From Oceanispirochaeta sp. M1 (lineage in GTDB: Bacteria > Spirochaetota > Spirochaetia > DSM-2461), in contig NZ_QQPQ01000003.1 of the NCBI RefSeq assembly GCF_003346715.1, positions 159,545 through 223,544 on the forward strand: 64,000 nt of DNA. The letters are read 5' to 3'. Position numbers and translations under genes: made by a program. The notes beneath the pieces were generated by a model that did not search any database, was not told the DNA's origin, and saw nothing but the letters and a program-made list of their open reading frames with translations. Positions 8,226 through 16,771 of this stretch are shown one piece after another (positions within the stretch are counted from its first letter, which is position 1; the number at the start of each line of letters is the position of its first letter).

Positions 8226-8779
8226 TGTCCAGATACTCCTTAATACTGTTACTTGTTTTCATCCCTTTAGTCTCATGTAAGAGTCTTCCTCAGAGTGAGC
8301 AACCCCCGCAGAATGAGGTTTTTATACCAAGGGTTTCAGGTGAGATTTCATCCCTTGAAATTATAGACGGTCAGTTGATTATCCAATCCGATGGTGAAAT
8401 ACGTATTGCATATACTCTGGATACAGAAAAAAGTAGATTTCAACTCGAAAATGCTGAATCCTATAGATACAATCATATGAAAAGACCCGATGGTCCTATC
8501 AGTGATTTAACACTGTATAAAGGGGAAGAACAGATTGCATGGATATCTGAAGGATTAAGAGAAGGTGCGGCACTTGATGGACTCTCAGTCCTTCCGGCAG
8601 CAGACACAGATTCCATCATCCTGAAATCTAAAGACCAAGAATGGCCCATCCCTGCAGATACCGAAACTGTTGTGAACTGGGGGGACGGGGATTATATCGC
8701 CTATGCTTCTCAGATAAGCAAAGGGAAGATGGAGGACCAGCCTCCCTTCCGTGTTAATCTTATATTGCTGAAGAGGTAA
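8225..8779 (+). CDS. Lipoprotein of unknown function
   Basis: A 184-residue protein with a lipoprotein signal (LLLVFIPLVSC, lipid-attachment Cys about residue 19). The rest is hydrophilic and beta-rich, with no motif I recognise. The start codon overlaps the stop of the metzincin lipoprotein (CACTGATG), so the two are one operon and may act together at the membrane. Its last 20 bp overlap the 3' end of the YcaQ-type gene on the other strand. Confidence 0.75.
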   Translation: MSRYSLILLLVFIPLVSCKSLPQSEQPPQNEVFIPRVSGEISSLEIIDGQLIIQSDGEIRIAYTLDTEKSRFQLENAESYRYNHMKRPDGPISDLTLYKGEEQIAWISEGLREGAALDGLSVLPAADTDSIILKSKDQEWPIPADTETVVNWGDGDYIAYASQISKGKMEDQPPFRVNLILLKR

Positions 8780-10001
8780 TTCCTTTAAAGGCCGTACGGT
8801 AAGTGCGGCCTAAAGCAGGGATTGTCACCATTTTGTCAGCACCAAGAAAACGGCAGAACTCAGCAAACATCAAACGCAGTGCACCAATTATATCGTCATC
8901 CAATTCAATCCCCTCCTGCAGCCAGAATCCCTTTAAGAGGAGTCTGTTTGTCTTGCGTTCAAGATAGGGTTCGCATCGCCCGATCAATCTTCCTTTGTAA
9001 AGAATGGGCAGCACATAGTAGCCGTATTCTCTCTTGATCGCGGGGGTGTAGACCTCCCATCTGTATTTGAAATCAAAAATATCTTCAATCAGTTCTCTGT
9101 TCCACATGATATTATCCAGAGCAGCAAGGATAACTGCTTTATCACCGTAGCCGTGATTGTCGTAGGACGAGAAAAAATCATCCATGTTCCGGGAAGGGGC
9201 ATACCACTCTCTGCTGCTGTTTTCTATAACGACTCTTCTGATCAGGCCTTCATCCTGCAGCAGCTTTATTTTTTGTCGGATACATTTCATGCTGCATCCT
9301 GAAATCCCATACCAGAAATCTCTTGAAGTAAAACCGACAATACCGGCAGAACTGATTCTTCTGATTATATGGGCTTTATGGTATTCATCCTCACTATTAA
9401 AAGGGTCAGGCATATTACGGATCGACTCGGGCAGCAGGCGCTCTGTGAGATCATAGACGCGTCTTGAATGCTCTCTGTGATGTATTGAGAGTTTACCTTC
9501 GAAGAAGAGTCCCTCCAGAGCCGCCTTGGCAACACGGGAGCTTCCCCAGGCCCAATTAACCTTTTTATCATTCTTGAAATAGAGGGAGGAGAGGGGTCCA
9601 TGCTTGCTGATCTCTTCCAGATAGTAGGAGAGATGTTCTTCTACTCCCTTATAGCGGCCCAGGTAGGAAGAGTACATCTCTTTTCTACGCCTGCCCAGGA
9701 GTGGCCAGTCACCGGCGCTTGAGATTGCCATCATCTTGTCCCAGCCGTCTATCAGCGTACGATCTTCATACAGAGATTCATTGAGCCAGTTCTGACTGTA
9801 ATCCCTGATACGGGATTGAAGTACCAGGTCCGGATTACGGCCGCAGACATTCAGGGGATCAAACTGTATGCATCCCACTTTCCTGATATACGAGAGAACA
9901 GATTCTTTACCCTGCAGACTCTTAGGATGATCAAGATGATGATAGTTCAGCAGAAAGGCTGCAGCCTCTTTCCGGGAAAGTTCAGTATCAGGCTGAGGCA
10001 T
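8760..10001 (-). CDS. ycaQ: YcaQ/AlkX-type winged-helix DNA glycosylase
   Basis: The 413-residue protein matches the HTH_42/YcaQ family in length and pattern: N-terminal winged helix, the IQFDPLNVCGRNPDLVLQSR-like stretch, and the C-terminal GRCEPYLERK and LGRTYR region. E. coli YcaQ (AlkX) unhooks interstrand DNA cross-links. The family's catalytic Q-phi-D motif is present as Q46-F47-D48. The start overlaps the 3' end of the aldo/keto reductase by 14 bp, so they are cotranscribed. The 3' end overlaps a convergent lipoprotein gene by 20 bp. Confidence 0.85.
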   Translation of the reverse strand: MPQPDTELSRKEAAAFLLNYHHLDHPKSLQGKESVLSYIRKVGCIQFDPLNVCGRNPDLVLQSRIRDYSQNWLNESLYEDRTLIDGWDKMMAISSAGDWPLLGRRRKEMYSSYLGRYKGVEEHLSYYLEEISKHGPLSSLYFKNDKKVNWAWGSSRVAKAALEGLFFEGKLSIHHREHSRRVYDLTERLLPESIRNMPDPFNSEDEYHKAHIIRRISSAGIVGFTSRDFWYGISGCSMKCIRQKIKLLQDEGLIRRVVIENSSREWYAPSRNMDDFFSSYDNHGYGDKAVILAALDNIMWNRELIEDIFDFKYRWEVYTPAIKREYGYYVLPILYKGRLIGRCEPYLERKTNRLLLKGFWLQEGIELDDDIIGALRLMFAEFCRFLGADKMVTIPALGRTYRTAFKGITSSAI

Positions 10002-10932
10002 CCGCTATCCGCTTGAGCTCATCACTGCTTAGCTCTACTTCACCGGCATGAATAACACCATCCACCTGAGAAGGCGCTCTCATTCCTACAATGGCTCCAG
10101 TTATTGCAGGATTATGAAGGGTCCAGGCAATGGCTACTTCTCCGGCTGTGCAGTTATGGTTTGTTCCAATATCTGCAAGCAGATCGGCCAGGGCAAGATT
10201 CTTACTCAGCTTTGGTTCTTTGAAGTGCTCACTCTTTTTCCGCCAGTCGGTATCGTCCATGGCTGTAATTCTCTCTTTTGACATCTTGCCGGATAAGAGT
10301 CCCGAAGCCATGGGGGAATAGTTGATGACTCCAATATTATGTTTGCTGCAGTAGGGGAGTATCTCTTTTTCAACTTCTGGAAATATAAGGGAGTAGGGAG
10401 GCTGTACTGTGGTGATGGGGGCAATTTGAGAAACCAGTTCCATCTGCTCTACTGAAAAGTTGGATACACCCAATGCCCGTATTTTTCCCTGTTTCAGGTA
10501 ATCCGCCATCAGAGTCCAGGCACCTTCCAGATTCTTCTCGTCTGTGGGCCAGTGAACCTGGTAAAGATCTATGGTTTCCAGTTTCATCCGTCTCAGTGAA
10601 TTTTCAAACTCACCGGCAATAAATTTCGGTTCCAGGCAGATGTCTGTCTCTCCCTTCTCATTCCATCTGATACCGCATTTTGTAAAAATATAGGGATCGT
10701 AGGAAGATTCTCTGATGGCCCTGGCGGTAATAATTTCAGAATTACCCAGGCCGTAGGCAGGAGCCGTGTCGACCCAGTTGATTCCTTTTTCAAGAGCGGC
10801 ATGGATGGTTTTGATGGAGGCTTCATCTTCCTGTTCTCCCCATCCCCAGGCCCAGCTTCCGCCTATGGCCCAGGTTCCCAGTCCTATGGGAGTGATTTTA
10901 ATATCTGAATTTCCAAGAAATTTCTTTTTCAT
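9988..10932 (-). CDS. Aldo/keto reductase
   Basis: A 314-residue TIM-barrel oxidoreductase using NADPH. The catalytic tetrad is visible as D55, Y60, K85 and H127 (WVDTAPAYG, FTKCG, YQVHW). The cofactor-binding end includes the GEVAIAWTLHNPAITGAIVGMR segment. The family reduces aldehydes and ketones; the physiological substrate is not evident. First gene of a two-gene operon with the YcaQ-type glycosylase. Confidence 0.9.
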   Translation of the reverse strand: MKKKFLGNSDIKITPIGLGTWAIGGSWAWGWGEQEDEASIKTIHAALEKGINWVDTAPAYGLGNSEIITARAIRESSYDPYIFTKCGIRWNEKGETDICLEPKFIAGEFENSLRRMKLETIDLYQVHWPTDEKNLEGAWTLMADYLKQGKIRALGVSNFSVEQMELVSQIAPITTVQPPYSLIFPEVEKEILPYCSKHNIGVINYSPMASGLLSGKMSKERITAMDDTDWRKKSEHFKEPKLSKNLALADLLADIGTNHNCTAGEVAIAWTLHNPAITGAIVGMRAPSQVDGVIHAGEVELSSDELKRIADASA

Positions 10933-11070
10933 TATCTTACCTTTTCTTAATGATTCTACTGGATTTAATATTAGAGAAAAAGCGATGAATAAACAAATAA
11001 AAAAATGATAGACAAACTATTACAATTGCCATCTAGAGCTCCTTTGTGATAATCTGCCTCCGGAGGATAT

Positions 11071-11823
11071 ATGAGTAATATTCGTAAGCCCTATGCCCAG
11101 ACCGTTGCCGCGGTGCGCAGCGGGGTAGTAGCAAGTTTAATACAGGCTCTGATTTCACTTGATTCAGAGTTAAAAAATAGTCTGCCTGCCGGACAGTACG
11201 CCATGAAGCTGAAAGCCCCCGAAGGTATTGAGAATCTTATCTCCTTTAATGGAGGAACCAGGGGTGCTGTTCTTAAGTTTGTAAGTTGTGAAGCCATGTC
11301 AGATACCCTCAGTGGTTCCAGGGGGGCCTTTATTCCCTATCCCACAGGGGGAGGATTTTCTAAGGCTCTTAAGGCTTTCCAGAGCTGTGCCGGCGCTGTG
11401 AGCAAGGCAATGAGCTTTGTTCCTGAAAAAGATGATAAAGAAGGGATTGAGAAGAAAACCCGTCTATTACTGACTGCGGCACTCAGGGGAGTCAGCGAAA
11501 TATATAATTATGATCATTGGGTAAAGGTGAAATCTGCAGCTATTCCCGCAGGCACAATTGCTGTGTTAATTGTCGAAAATCCTGAAATCTCCGGTACCAT
11601 CACAATTGAGAATAAAAAAATGACCTTTACTCCCGGAGCGGATCTTAAAACAGCCAATGCTGTTCTTGAATTTGCCAGTATTGATACATGTTATGGAGTC
11701 CTTACTGGTCAGGTCGCTGCCATGGCCGAGCTTGGAAGCGGAAAAGTAATGCTTAAAGGTAGACTTCCCATGATTCAGGGATTGTTTCCTCTTCTGGACC
11801 GATTTGGAGAATTGATGAAATGA
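11071..11823 (+). CDS. Protein with two SCP2-like (sterol-carrier-type) domains
   Basis: The 250-residue protein appears to hold two related halves. Each contains an AVLxF...L(S/T)G segment followed by a Gly-rich strand and a hydrophobic helix (about residues 70-115 and 190-250). The C-terminal half (GKVMLKGRLPMIQGL and following) is the recognisable SCP2-like lipid-binding part. No signal peptide. CGGAGGA precedes the ATG. Its stop overlaps the start of the aminotransferase by 4 bp, so the two proteins are probably made together. The ligand is unknown. Confidence 0.65.
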   Translation: MSNIRKPYAQTVAAVRSGVVASLIQALISLDSELKNSLPAGQYAMKLKAPEGIENLISFNGGTRGAVLKFVSCEAMSDTLSGSRGAFIPYPTGGGFSKALKAFQSCAGAVSKAMSFVPEKDDKEGIEKKTRLLLTAALRGVSEIYNYDHWVKVKSAAIPAGTIAVLIVENPEISGTITIENKKMTFTPGADLKTANAVLEFASIDTCYGVLTGQVAAMAELGSGKVMLKGRLPMIQGLFPLLDRFGELMK

Positions 11824-13055
11824 GTGCAAACGAAAGATACAGCAAGAGTCAGTCCATATTTGAAAGGGCTGTTAAAGTTATTCCCGGCGGAATCTACGGT
11901 TCAAAGAGTCCCGGATTCACGGTTCCGGGAGAGTTTCCCTATTTCTTTACCGAAGGAGAGGGCTGCCGTGTAAAGGATGCCGACGGTAATTCATATATCG
12001 ACTACCTTTGTGGTTTTGGTTCAATGATTCTGGGCTTCGGTAATCCTGTTGTGGATACTCCCGCTATTGAACAGCTTAAGAAGGGTGACCTCTTAAACTG
12101 TCCCTCTCCCGTCTTTGTAGACCTTGCAGAACGCCTGACGGGTCTGATCGATGGTATGGGCTGGTCAGTATTTGCAAAGAACGGTACAGATGCCACTACG
12201 CTGGCTGTCACCGCCAGCCGTGTACATACAGGAAAAAGAAGGGTCCTTATGGCCGGCGGTGCTTACCATGGATCTGCCAACTGGTGTTCAACAAACAAGT
12301 TTCCCGTTCTTGATGAGCAGGATTATGTGCATACCTTTCCTTACGGGGATGAAGAAGCTCTGAAGGAACTCTTTGAAACCTACAAGGATGAAATCGCCTG
12401 TATTATTCTGACTCCCTACCATCATCCCACATACATAGACCAGGTAATGCCTGAGAAGAGCTGGTATCCTCTTGTGGAATCTCTCTGTGATAAGGAAGGT
12501 TCACTCTTTATCATGGATGATATCAGAGCCAACTTCCGGCTCTCCATAAAAGGTTCTCACAGTTACTTCGGTGCTCATCCTCATATGGTCACCATGGGTA
12601 AATCCCTGGCAAACGGTTATCCCATTGCCGCTCTGATGGGGACTCCCGAGTTAAAGAAGGCCGCAGGCAGCCTATTTATCACAGGTACCTTCTGGACATC
12701 CTCAGTGCCCATGGTTGCCGCCATGCATTGTCTGAATGAGATGGAGAAACTGGATGTACAGAAACATATGTTTGAAGTGGGTAAGATGCTTAAAGACGGA
12801 TTGAGGGATGCCGCTGCCGCTGAGGGATTTAAAGTGAATCTCACGGGTCCCGATTCCATCCCTTTTATGACATTTCCTGATGATCCTGATATGTATCATA
12901 ACCAGGCTTTTTCATCTGCCATGGCTAAAAGAGGTGTTTACCTTCATCCTCACCACAACTGGTTTCTCTCATATGCTCATAAGAGAGAGGATATACAGGA
13001 AACAATTGAGAAAGCATCAGAAAGTTTTAAAGAGATAAAACCACTTTTTAACTGA
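11820..13055 (+). CDS. Class III PLP aminotransferase, glutamate-1-semialdehyde aminomutase-like
   Basis: A 411-residue fold-type I PLP enzyme. The Schiff-base lysine is K261 in TMGKSLANGYP, and IMDDIRANFR near residue 230 carries the PLP-contacting Asp. The overall layout follows the HemL-like subgroup, but pairing with an SCP2-like protein rather than tetrapyrrole genes argues for another amino-group transfer or aminomutase reaction. It is translationally coupled to the gene before it (ATGA overlap) and is followed by a strong terminator. Confidence 0.8.
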   Translation: MSANERYSKSQSIFERAVKVIPGGIYGSKSPGFTVPGEFPYFFTEGEGCRVKDADGNSYIDYLCGFGSMILGFGNPVVDTPAIEQLKKGDLLNCPSPVFVDLAERLTGLIDGMGWSVFAKNGTDATTLAVTASRVHTGKRRVLMAGGAYHGSANWCSTNKFPVLDEQDYVHTFPYGDEEALKELFETYKDEIACIILTPYHHPTYIDQVMPEKSWYPLVESLCDKEGSLFIMDDIRANFRLSIKGSHSYFGAHPHMVTMGKSLANGYPIAALMGTPELKKAAGSLFITGTFWTSSVPMVAAMHCLNEMEKLDVQKHMFEVGKMLKDGLRDAAAAEGFKVNLTGPDSIPFMTFPDDPDMYHNQAFSSAMAKRGVYLHPHHNWFLSYAHKREDIQETIEKASESFKEIKPLFN

Positions 13056-13098
13056 TCCTGTAAGGTCTCAATATTGAGATTGATCTTGAAATTATATC

Positions 13099-13138
13099 TG
13101 AAACGGTCCTCCTCATGGGGGGACTTTTTTGTTTCAGT
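13099..13138 (+). terminator. Rho-independent terminator (possibly bidirectional)
   Basis: An inner stem GTCCTCC-TCAT-GGGGGGAC followed by six T ends the SCP2/aminotransferase operon. An outer CTGAAAC/GTTTCAG pair encloses it. The other strand has a run of A before the stem, so it may also stop the opposing HD-GYP gene, whose stop codon is adjacent. Confidence 0.75.
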
Positions 13139-14248
13139 CTACCGAGCCAGAGCCTCTTTTACTTCATCAGATTCAGCCAGCTCCAGAGCAATTGATCTGA
13201 AATCTTCGTGAATTTGAAGGAACAGTGTACAGAGTTCAGGTTCAAAATGTGTCCCATGTCCCTCTTCTATGATACTCACGGCCTTACTGTGGGTAAATGG
13301 CGCTTTGTATACTCGTTTTGATATGAGTGCGTCATAAACATCGGCAATGGCCATGATTCTGCCGGACATGGGTATCTTTTCGCCTTTGAGGCCATTGGGA
13401 TAACCTGAGCCGTCCCATTTTTCATGATGATTAAGGGCTATCTCCCGTGCAAGATTTAAGAATGAAGATCTACCGTTTTCTTTTTCAGCTTTCTCCAGCG
13501 CCTCATCACCAATACTGGTATGAGTTTTCATGATATCGAATTCATCCTTTTCCAGTTTCCCCGGTTTAAGGAGTACAGCATCGGGAATCCCTATTTTACC
13601 AATATCATGAAGAGGGGCTGATTTCACGAGAAGTGATATGGTTCTTTCATCATCAATGTTATGAACTTCATTATAAGCCCTGGCGAGTACCTCAACATAG
13701 CGTTGAGTCCTGATAATATGATTACCAGTTTCGTTGTCTCTGGTTTCAGCCAGGGATGCTGCCATACGAATCGTTATATCCTGGGTCTTTAAAATTTGCT
13801 CTGTTCTTTTTGCAACAAGTGATTCAAGTGTAATATTTTTCTTCATGAGTATGTCACGGCCCAGCTTGGCAGAGAGGTGAGTTTCGACTCTCAGCTGAAC
13901 TTCCTGAATATTGAAGGGTTTTGTCATGTAATCTACAGCACCCAGGTTAAATCCTTTAGCCTTCTCTTCAATTTCAGAGAGAGCTGTGAGGAAAATAACA
14001 GGTATATCCCTGGTTTTCGGATTTTTTTTCAATTCTTTAATGGTTTGAAACCCATCCATTTCGGGCATCATGATATCCAGAAGAATCAGATCGGGTAGGA
14101 TCTCCTCAGCCGATTCCAGGGCTTCTATACCATTTGTAGCAACACATATCTCATAATCAGAGCTTAAGGATTCCACAATAATATCAATATTCTGAGGTGT
14201 ATCGTCTATAATCAGAATAGAAGAAGGGGATAGTTGTTCACTGTTCAC
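13139..14248 (-). CDS. Response regulator with HD-GYP c-di-GMP phosphodiesterase domain
   Basis: A 369-residue protein with a receiver domain (about 11-130; phospho-acceptor D58 in LLDIMMPEMDG, K110 in TKPF) and an HD-GYP domain (HDIGKIG near 214 and HHEKWDGSGYP near 273). It should hydrolyse c-di-GMP when phosphorylated by an unknown histidine kinase; no kinase is nearby. The start is GTG with AGGAA upstream; the ATG seven bases before it is out of frame and hits a stop. A run of repeated AACAGTG surrounds the start. Confidence 0.92.
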   Translation of the reverse strand: MNSEQLSPSSILIIDDTPQNIDIIVESLSSDYEICVATNGIEALESAEEILPDLILLDIMMPEMDGFQTIKELKKNPKTRDIPVIFLTALSEIEEKAKGFNLGAVDYMTKPFNIQEVQLRVETHLSAKLGRDILMKKNITLESLVAKRTEQILKTQDITIRMAASLAETRDNETGNHIIRTQRYVEVLARAYNEVHNIDDERTISLLVKSAPLHDIGKIGIPDAVLLKPGKLEKDEFDIMKTHTSIGDEALEKAEKENGRSSFLNLAREIALNHHEKWDGSGYPNGLKGEKIPMSGRIMAIADVYDALISKRVYKAPFTHSKAVSIIEEGHGTHFEPELCTLFLQIHEDFRSIALELAESDEVKEALAR

Positions 14249-14277
14249 TGTTCATATTCCTATTATAATAGGAAAAA

Positions 14278-15429
14278 CTATAATAAGCTAAATAATTTAA
14301 ACACCATTACACCAAGATAATTTCCCAGGGCATATCCCATCAGACCGGCTGTAATACCGGGAGCCACCAGTGAGGGGCGTTTTAAGGCCATAGCAGTGAC
14401 TCCTACAAAGGGGGGTGAGCAGATGGCTGCTGTACTGGCGATAAGCATGGTATCCACATCAATCTTGAAGATGCGGCAGAGAAGGACATGGATCAGCATG
14501 GAAACAACAACAGCAAAGGCTACAAAGACAAATACCATGGGAGTTGAGCTGAGGATGCGTGAGAAGTTCCCCATGGCTCCAGTTGCGGCACTGAAAACCA
14601 GAATGAAATATTCACCGAAGGCAAATGTTTTGGGTATGTTCCGTACTTTTTCAATATTCGATGCCAGGAGGCTGAGTGTGGTGATTACAAGAATTACAAC
14701 CAGTGTCTGACTTTCTGAATTAACAAGAAGAGTAAAAGAGCCGCCAATGGCAAATATAAGAACAGCCAGTCCCAGGGCTCCCATAAGAGGGAGTACTGTG
14801 CCCTTTACAAAGAGTTCTTTTAAAGGGGTGAACTGCTGCTCGGTGGATTCAATACCCTCCATCTCGGCCTCTTCTGTGATCTCGCTTATCATAAAACGTC
14901 CGAATACTTTGCGGGCTATGGTCATAATAAACATAAGATAAAGAGCGCTTAAAAGGATATCCGAGGCATGTACTGCCAGATATAGATCCGCAGGAACTGA
15001 AAGAGCAGCTCTTATGGCGGCCAGGTTGGGGGTTCCACCTGTATAGACACCCACCAGCATTCCTGAGAGACGGGGAAAGTCAGGTAGATTATTTTTGAAG
15101 ATAAAAGATCCGAGAAAAAGGGTAAGGGTTATTGAGAGGGCTGCAAGACCCATGGCAATTCCCGTTTTACCCGACTCTTTAAACCATGTTCTGATGTTTA
15201 CAGAAAAAAGCATCAGAGGGATTGAGAGGGCAACCGTGACAGTTGCGATTGTATCCAGTACAGGGAAGGCATCTTCACCAATTATTCCGGTATTAACCAG
15301 AAGAAGACCGAAAATATAGGCAGCGACAATGGGGTTTATCTTTCTTAGAATAGGAAAAGTGATTCTGATAAAATGGATGCCGATAGGAAAAGAAAAGACG
15401 GCTGCCGACAGCAGAATTGCCTGTGCCAT
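14278..15429 (-). CDS. DUF819 family membrane protein (YjcL-like)
   Basis: A 383-residue integral membrane protein with about ten to eleven hydrophobic segments and the family-typical VYTGGTPNLAAIRAAL signature near residue 125. DUF819 proteins are predicted transporters whose substrate is not known. A hydrophilic, acidic loop (about 170-195) splits the protein into two halves. The ATG is preceded by GAGG. It lies 29 bp upstream of the HD-GYP response regulator on the same strand. Confidence 0.8.
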   Translation of the reverse strand: MAQAILLSAAVFSFPIGIHFIRITFPILRKINPIVAAYIFGLLLVNTGIIGEDAFPVLDTIATVTVALSIPLMLFSVNIRTWFKESGKTGIAMGLAALSITLTLFLGSFIFKNNLPDFPRLSGMLVGVYTGGTPNLAAIRAALSVPADLYLAVHASDILLSALYLMFIMTIARKVFGRFMISEITEEAEMEGIESTEQQFTPLKELFVKGTVLPLMGALGLAVLIFAIGGSFTLLVNSESQTLVVILVITTLSLLASNIEKVRNIPKTFAFGEYFILVFSAATGAMGNFSRILSSTPMVFVFVAFAVVVSMLIHVLLCRIFKIDVDTMLIASTAAICSPPFVGVTAMALKRPSLVAPGITAGLMGYALGNYLGVMVFKLFSLL

Positions 15430-15505
15430 AGAATATTACCTCAGTTTTTAACTTTTAAAATATAGTAGAGCTTCTATGTTCAGCCGTCAAGTATTACACT
15501 TTATT

Positions 15506-15556
15506 TACTTCTGTCAAATTACTTCTGTCAAATTACTTCTGTGAAATGACTTCTGT
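15506..15556. repeat. 14-bp tandem repeat, about 3.6 copies
   Basis: The unit TACTTCTGTCAAAT is repeated at 15506, 15520 and 15534 (the last with one change), with a partial fourth copy from 15548. The array ends at the stop codon of the Dabb gene. It carries no obvious stem-loop. Confidence 0.85.
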
Positions 15557-15858
15557 TAGAATTCGTAATCTGTAACAGCTCTTTCTGTGCGGCATAGTTT
15601 GTTGTAGGCAGCAGCTTTTTGATGGCGGGGATCTGCCCTGTAAATTTTAAGATCCTCCATGCTGTCAAATGTTGATACCAATACAGCGTCAAAAGCAGTA
15701 TCTGCAACAGTTTTATTGATTCCCACTTCAAGGGATCTTATCTGAGGAATAACTCCTACGAGTTCTTCCAGGTCTTTCTTGATAATAGCCATATTCTCTG
15801 CTTTTGTTTTACCTTCAGCTTCATCTTTGAATTTCCACATTACAATATGTTTAATCAT
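15556..15858 (-). CDS. Dabb-family (stress-responsive A/B barrel) protein
   Basis: A 100-residue protein starting MIKHIVMWKFKDEA, the classic dimeric alpha/beta barrel (Dabb) start, and ending with the KLCRTERAVTDYEF tail. Most small bacterial members have no assigned reaction; some plant and fungal relatives are stress proteins or cyclases. Ribosome site AAGGAG lies before the ATG. The promoter region has an extended -10 (TGATATAAT on the minus strand, about 15905-15913) and, at the expected start of transcription, the palindrome shared with nitroreductase and trxB. Confidence 0.88.
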   Translation of the reverse strand: MIKHIVMWKFKDEAEGKTKAENMAIIKKDLEELVGVIPQIRSLEVGINKTVADTAFDAVLVSTFDSMEDLKIYRADPRHQKAAAYNKLCRTERAVTDYEF

Positions 15859-15881
15859 TTTTATCTCCTTTTTATATCCGG

Positions 15882-15896
15882 GCTGATTTACAGTCT
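15882..15896. promoter_or_regulatory. Copy 2 of the shared palindrome (CTGATTTACAG) upstream of the Dabb gene
   Basis: CTGATTTACAG at 15883-15893 is identical to the core at 38465-38475 and to the reverse complement at 5685-5695. It lies 25 bp upstream of the Dabb ATG, just after an extended -10 element, covering the expected transcription start. The rest of 15899-16080 holds no gene; it has a perfect TTAAAAGATCTTTTAA palindrome at 16014. Confidence 0.45.
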
Positions 15897-16095
15897 TGAG
15901 ATTATATCAGCAAAAGCACAAGGGTTAATACAGAAAAGACAAGTCCTCCCCGAACTGTTCTGCTACGGAAAGTCTCAGGCAAAAAGCAGAAGAGAGAGGC
16001 ATGACCATCTTAGTTAAAAGATCTTTTAAAAGAAACACATAACATCATTTTTGAGAATCCTATTGCTGTGTTGATTGACAATTTCTGGAATAATG

Positions 16096-16112
16096 TGATA
16101 GCGTTACTATCA
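16096..16112. promoter_or_regulatory. Candidate TetR operator
   Basis: TGATAG-CGTTA-CTATCA is an inverted repeat ending 15 bp upstream of the TetR start codon and just downstream of a TTGACA (16076-16081). TetR-family regulators usually bind such repeats in their own promoter. Confidence 0.5.
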
Positions 16113-16127
16113 TTATAGGAGCCGCTG

Positions 16128-16766
16128 ATGGAAAATCAAAAACTGACAGGCAGAGAAAAAAAACGGAATCAGAGAACGCAGATTGTTATAAAGGCATCAT
16201 ATAAGCTTTTTCTGGAAAAGAAAATTGAATCTGCATCAATTCAGGAAATTGCTGATGAAGCGGAAATCGGTGTTGCTTCTGTATACAGATATTTTACAAA
16301 TAAGGGTGAAATGGCAGTTGAGGCTGCTATCCTGAGCTGGGAAAGCGGTTTAAATCCTCTTCTCGAAAAGATTCTCAGTGAAGAAAGTTCTGGAATTGCC
16401 GCTCTGATGAACGGTTATTTGGATATTTTCAAAGAGAATCCCGACTTTTTTCGTTATCTGGAAGATTTTGATAACTATATAAGTAAACTTGAGACTCCAC
16501 CCCTGGCCATGGAGCGCTATGAAAAAATGCTGATCAGACAGGATGAAATGATTAATTCCATTCTGCAGAAGGATGTGAACAACGGAACCCTGCGTACTGA
16601 TATCGATATAATGGCCTATCTGAATATGGCCGGACAGGCTGTTATTGCAATGGCTCAGAAGCTGGTGAATCGCGGTAATGTGGTTTCACATGACGAAGAC
16701 TATGATCCGTCAGAATTGTTGAAAATGCTGGTGGAAACACTCTATAACAATATTATCAAGGAATAA
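16128..16766 (+). CDS. TetR-family transcriptional regulator
   Basis: The 212-residue protein has a TetR helix-turn-helix at about residues 35-57 (IADEAEIGVASVYRYFTNKGE) and a mostly helical ligand-binding C-terminal half. TATAGGAG precedes the ATG. An inverted repeat directly upstream is a likely autoregulatory site. The GH2 glycosidase gene begins 5 bp after its stop, so the regulator probably senses a sugar or related ligand and controls that gene. Confidence 0.9.
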   Translation: MENQKLTGREKKRNQRTQIVIKASYKLFLEKKIESASIQEIADEAEIGVASVYRYFTNKGEMAVEAAILSWESGLNPLLEKILSEESSGIAALMNGYLDIFKENPDFFRYLEDFDNYISKLETPPLAMERYEKMLIRQDEMINSILQKDVNNGTLRTDIDIMAYLNMAGQAVIAMAQKLVNRGNVVSHDEDYDPSELLKMLVETLYNNIIKE

Positions 16767-16771
16767 AAACG

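Noticed and set aside
15940..16000. Glycine-riboswitch-like string (AGTCTCAGGCAAAAAG) upstream of tetR
   Set aside because: It matches the 3' core of the glycine aptamer, but the expected GCCGAAGG/GCAA half and a proper P1 are missing, the space is too short, and neighbouring genes have no glycine role.
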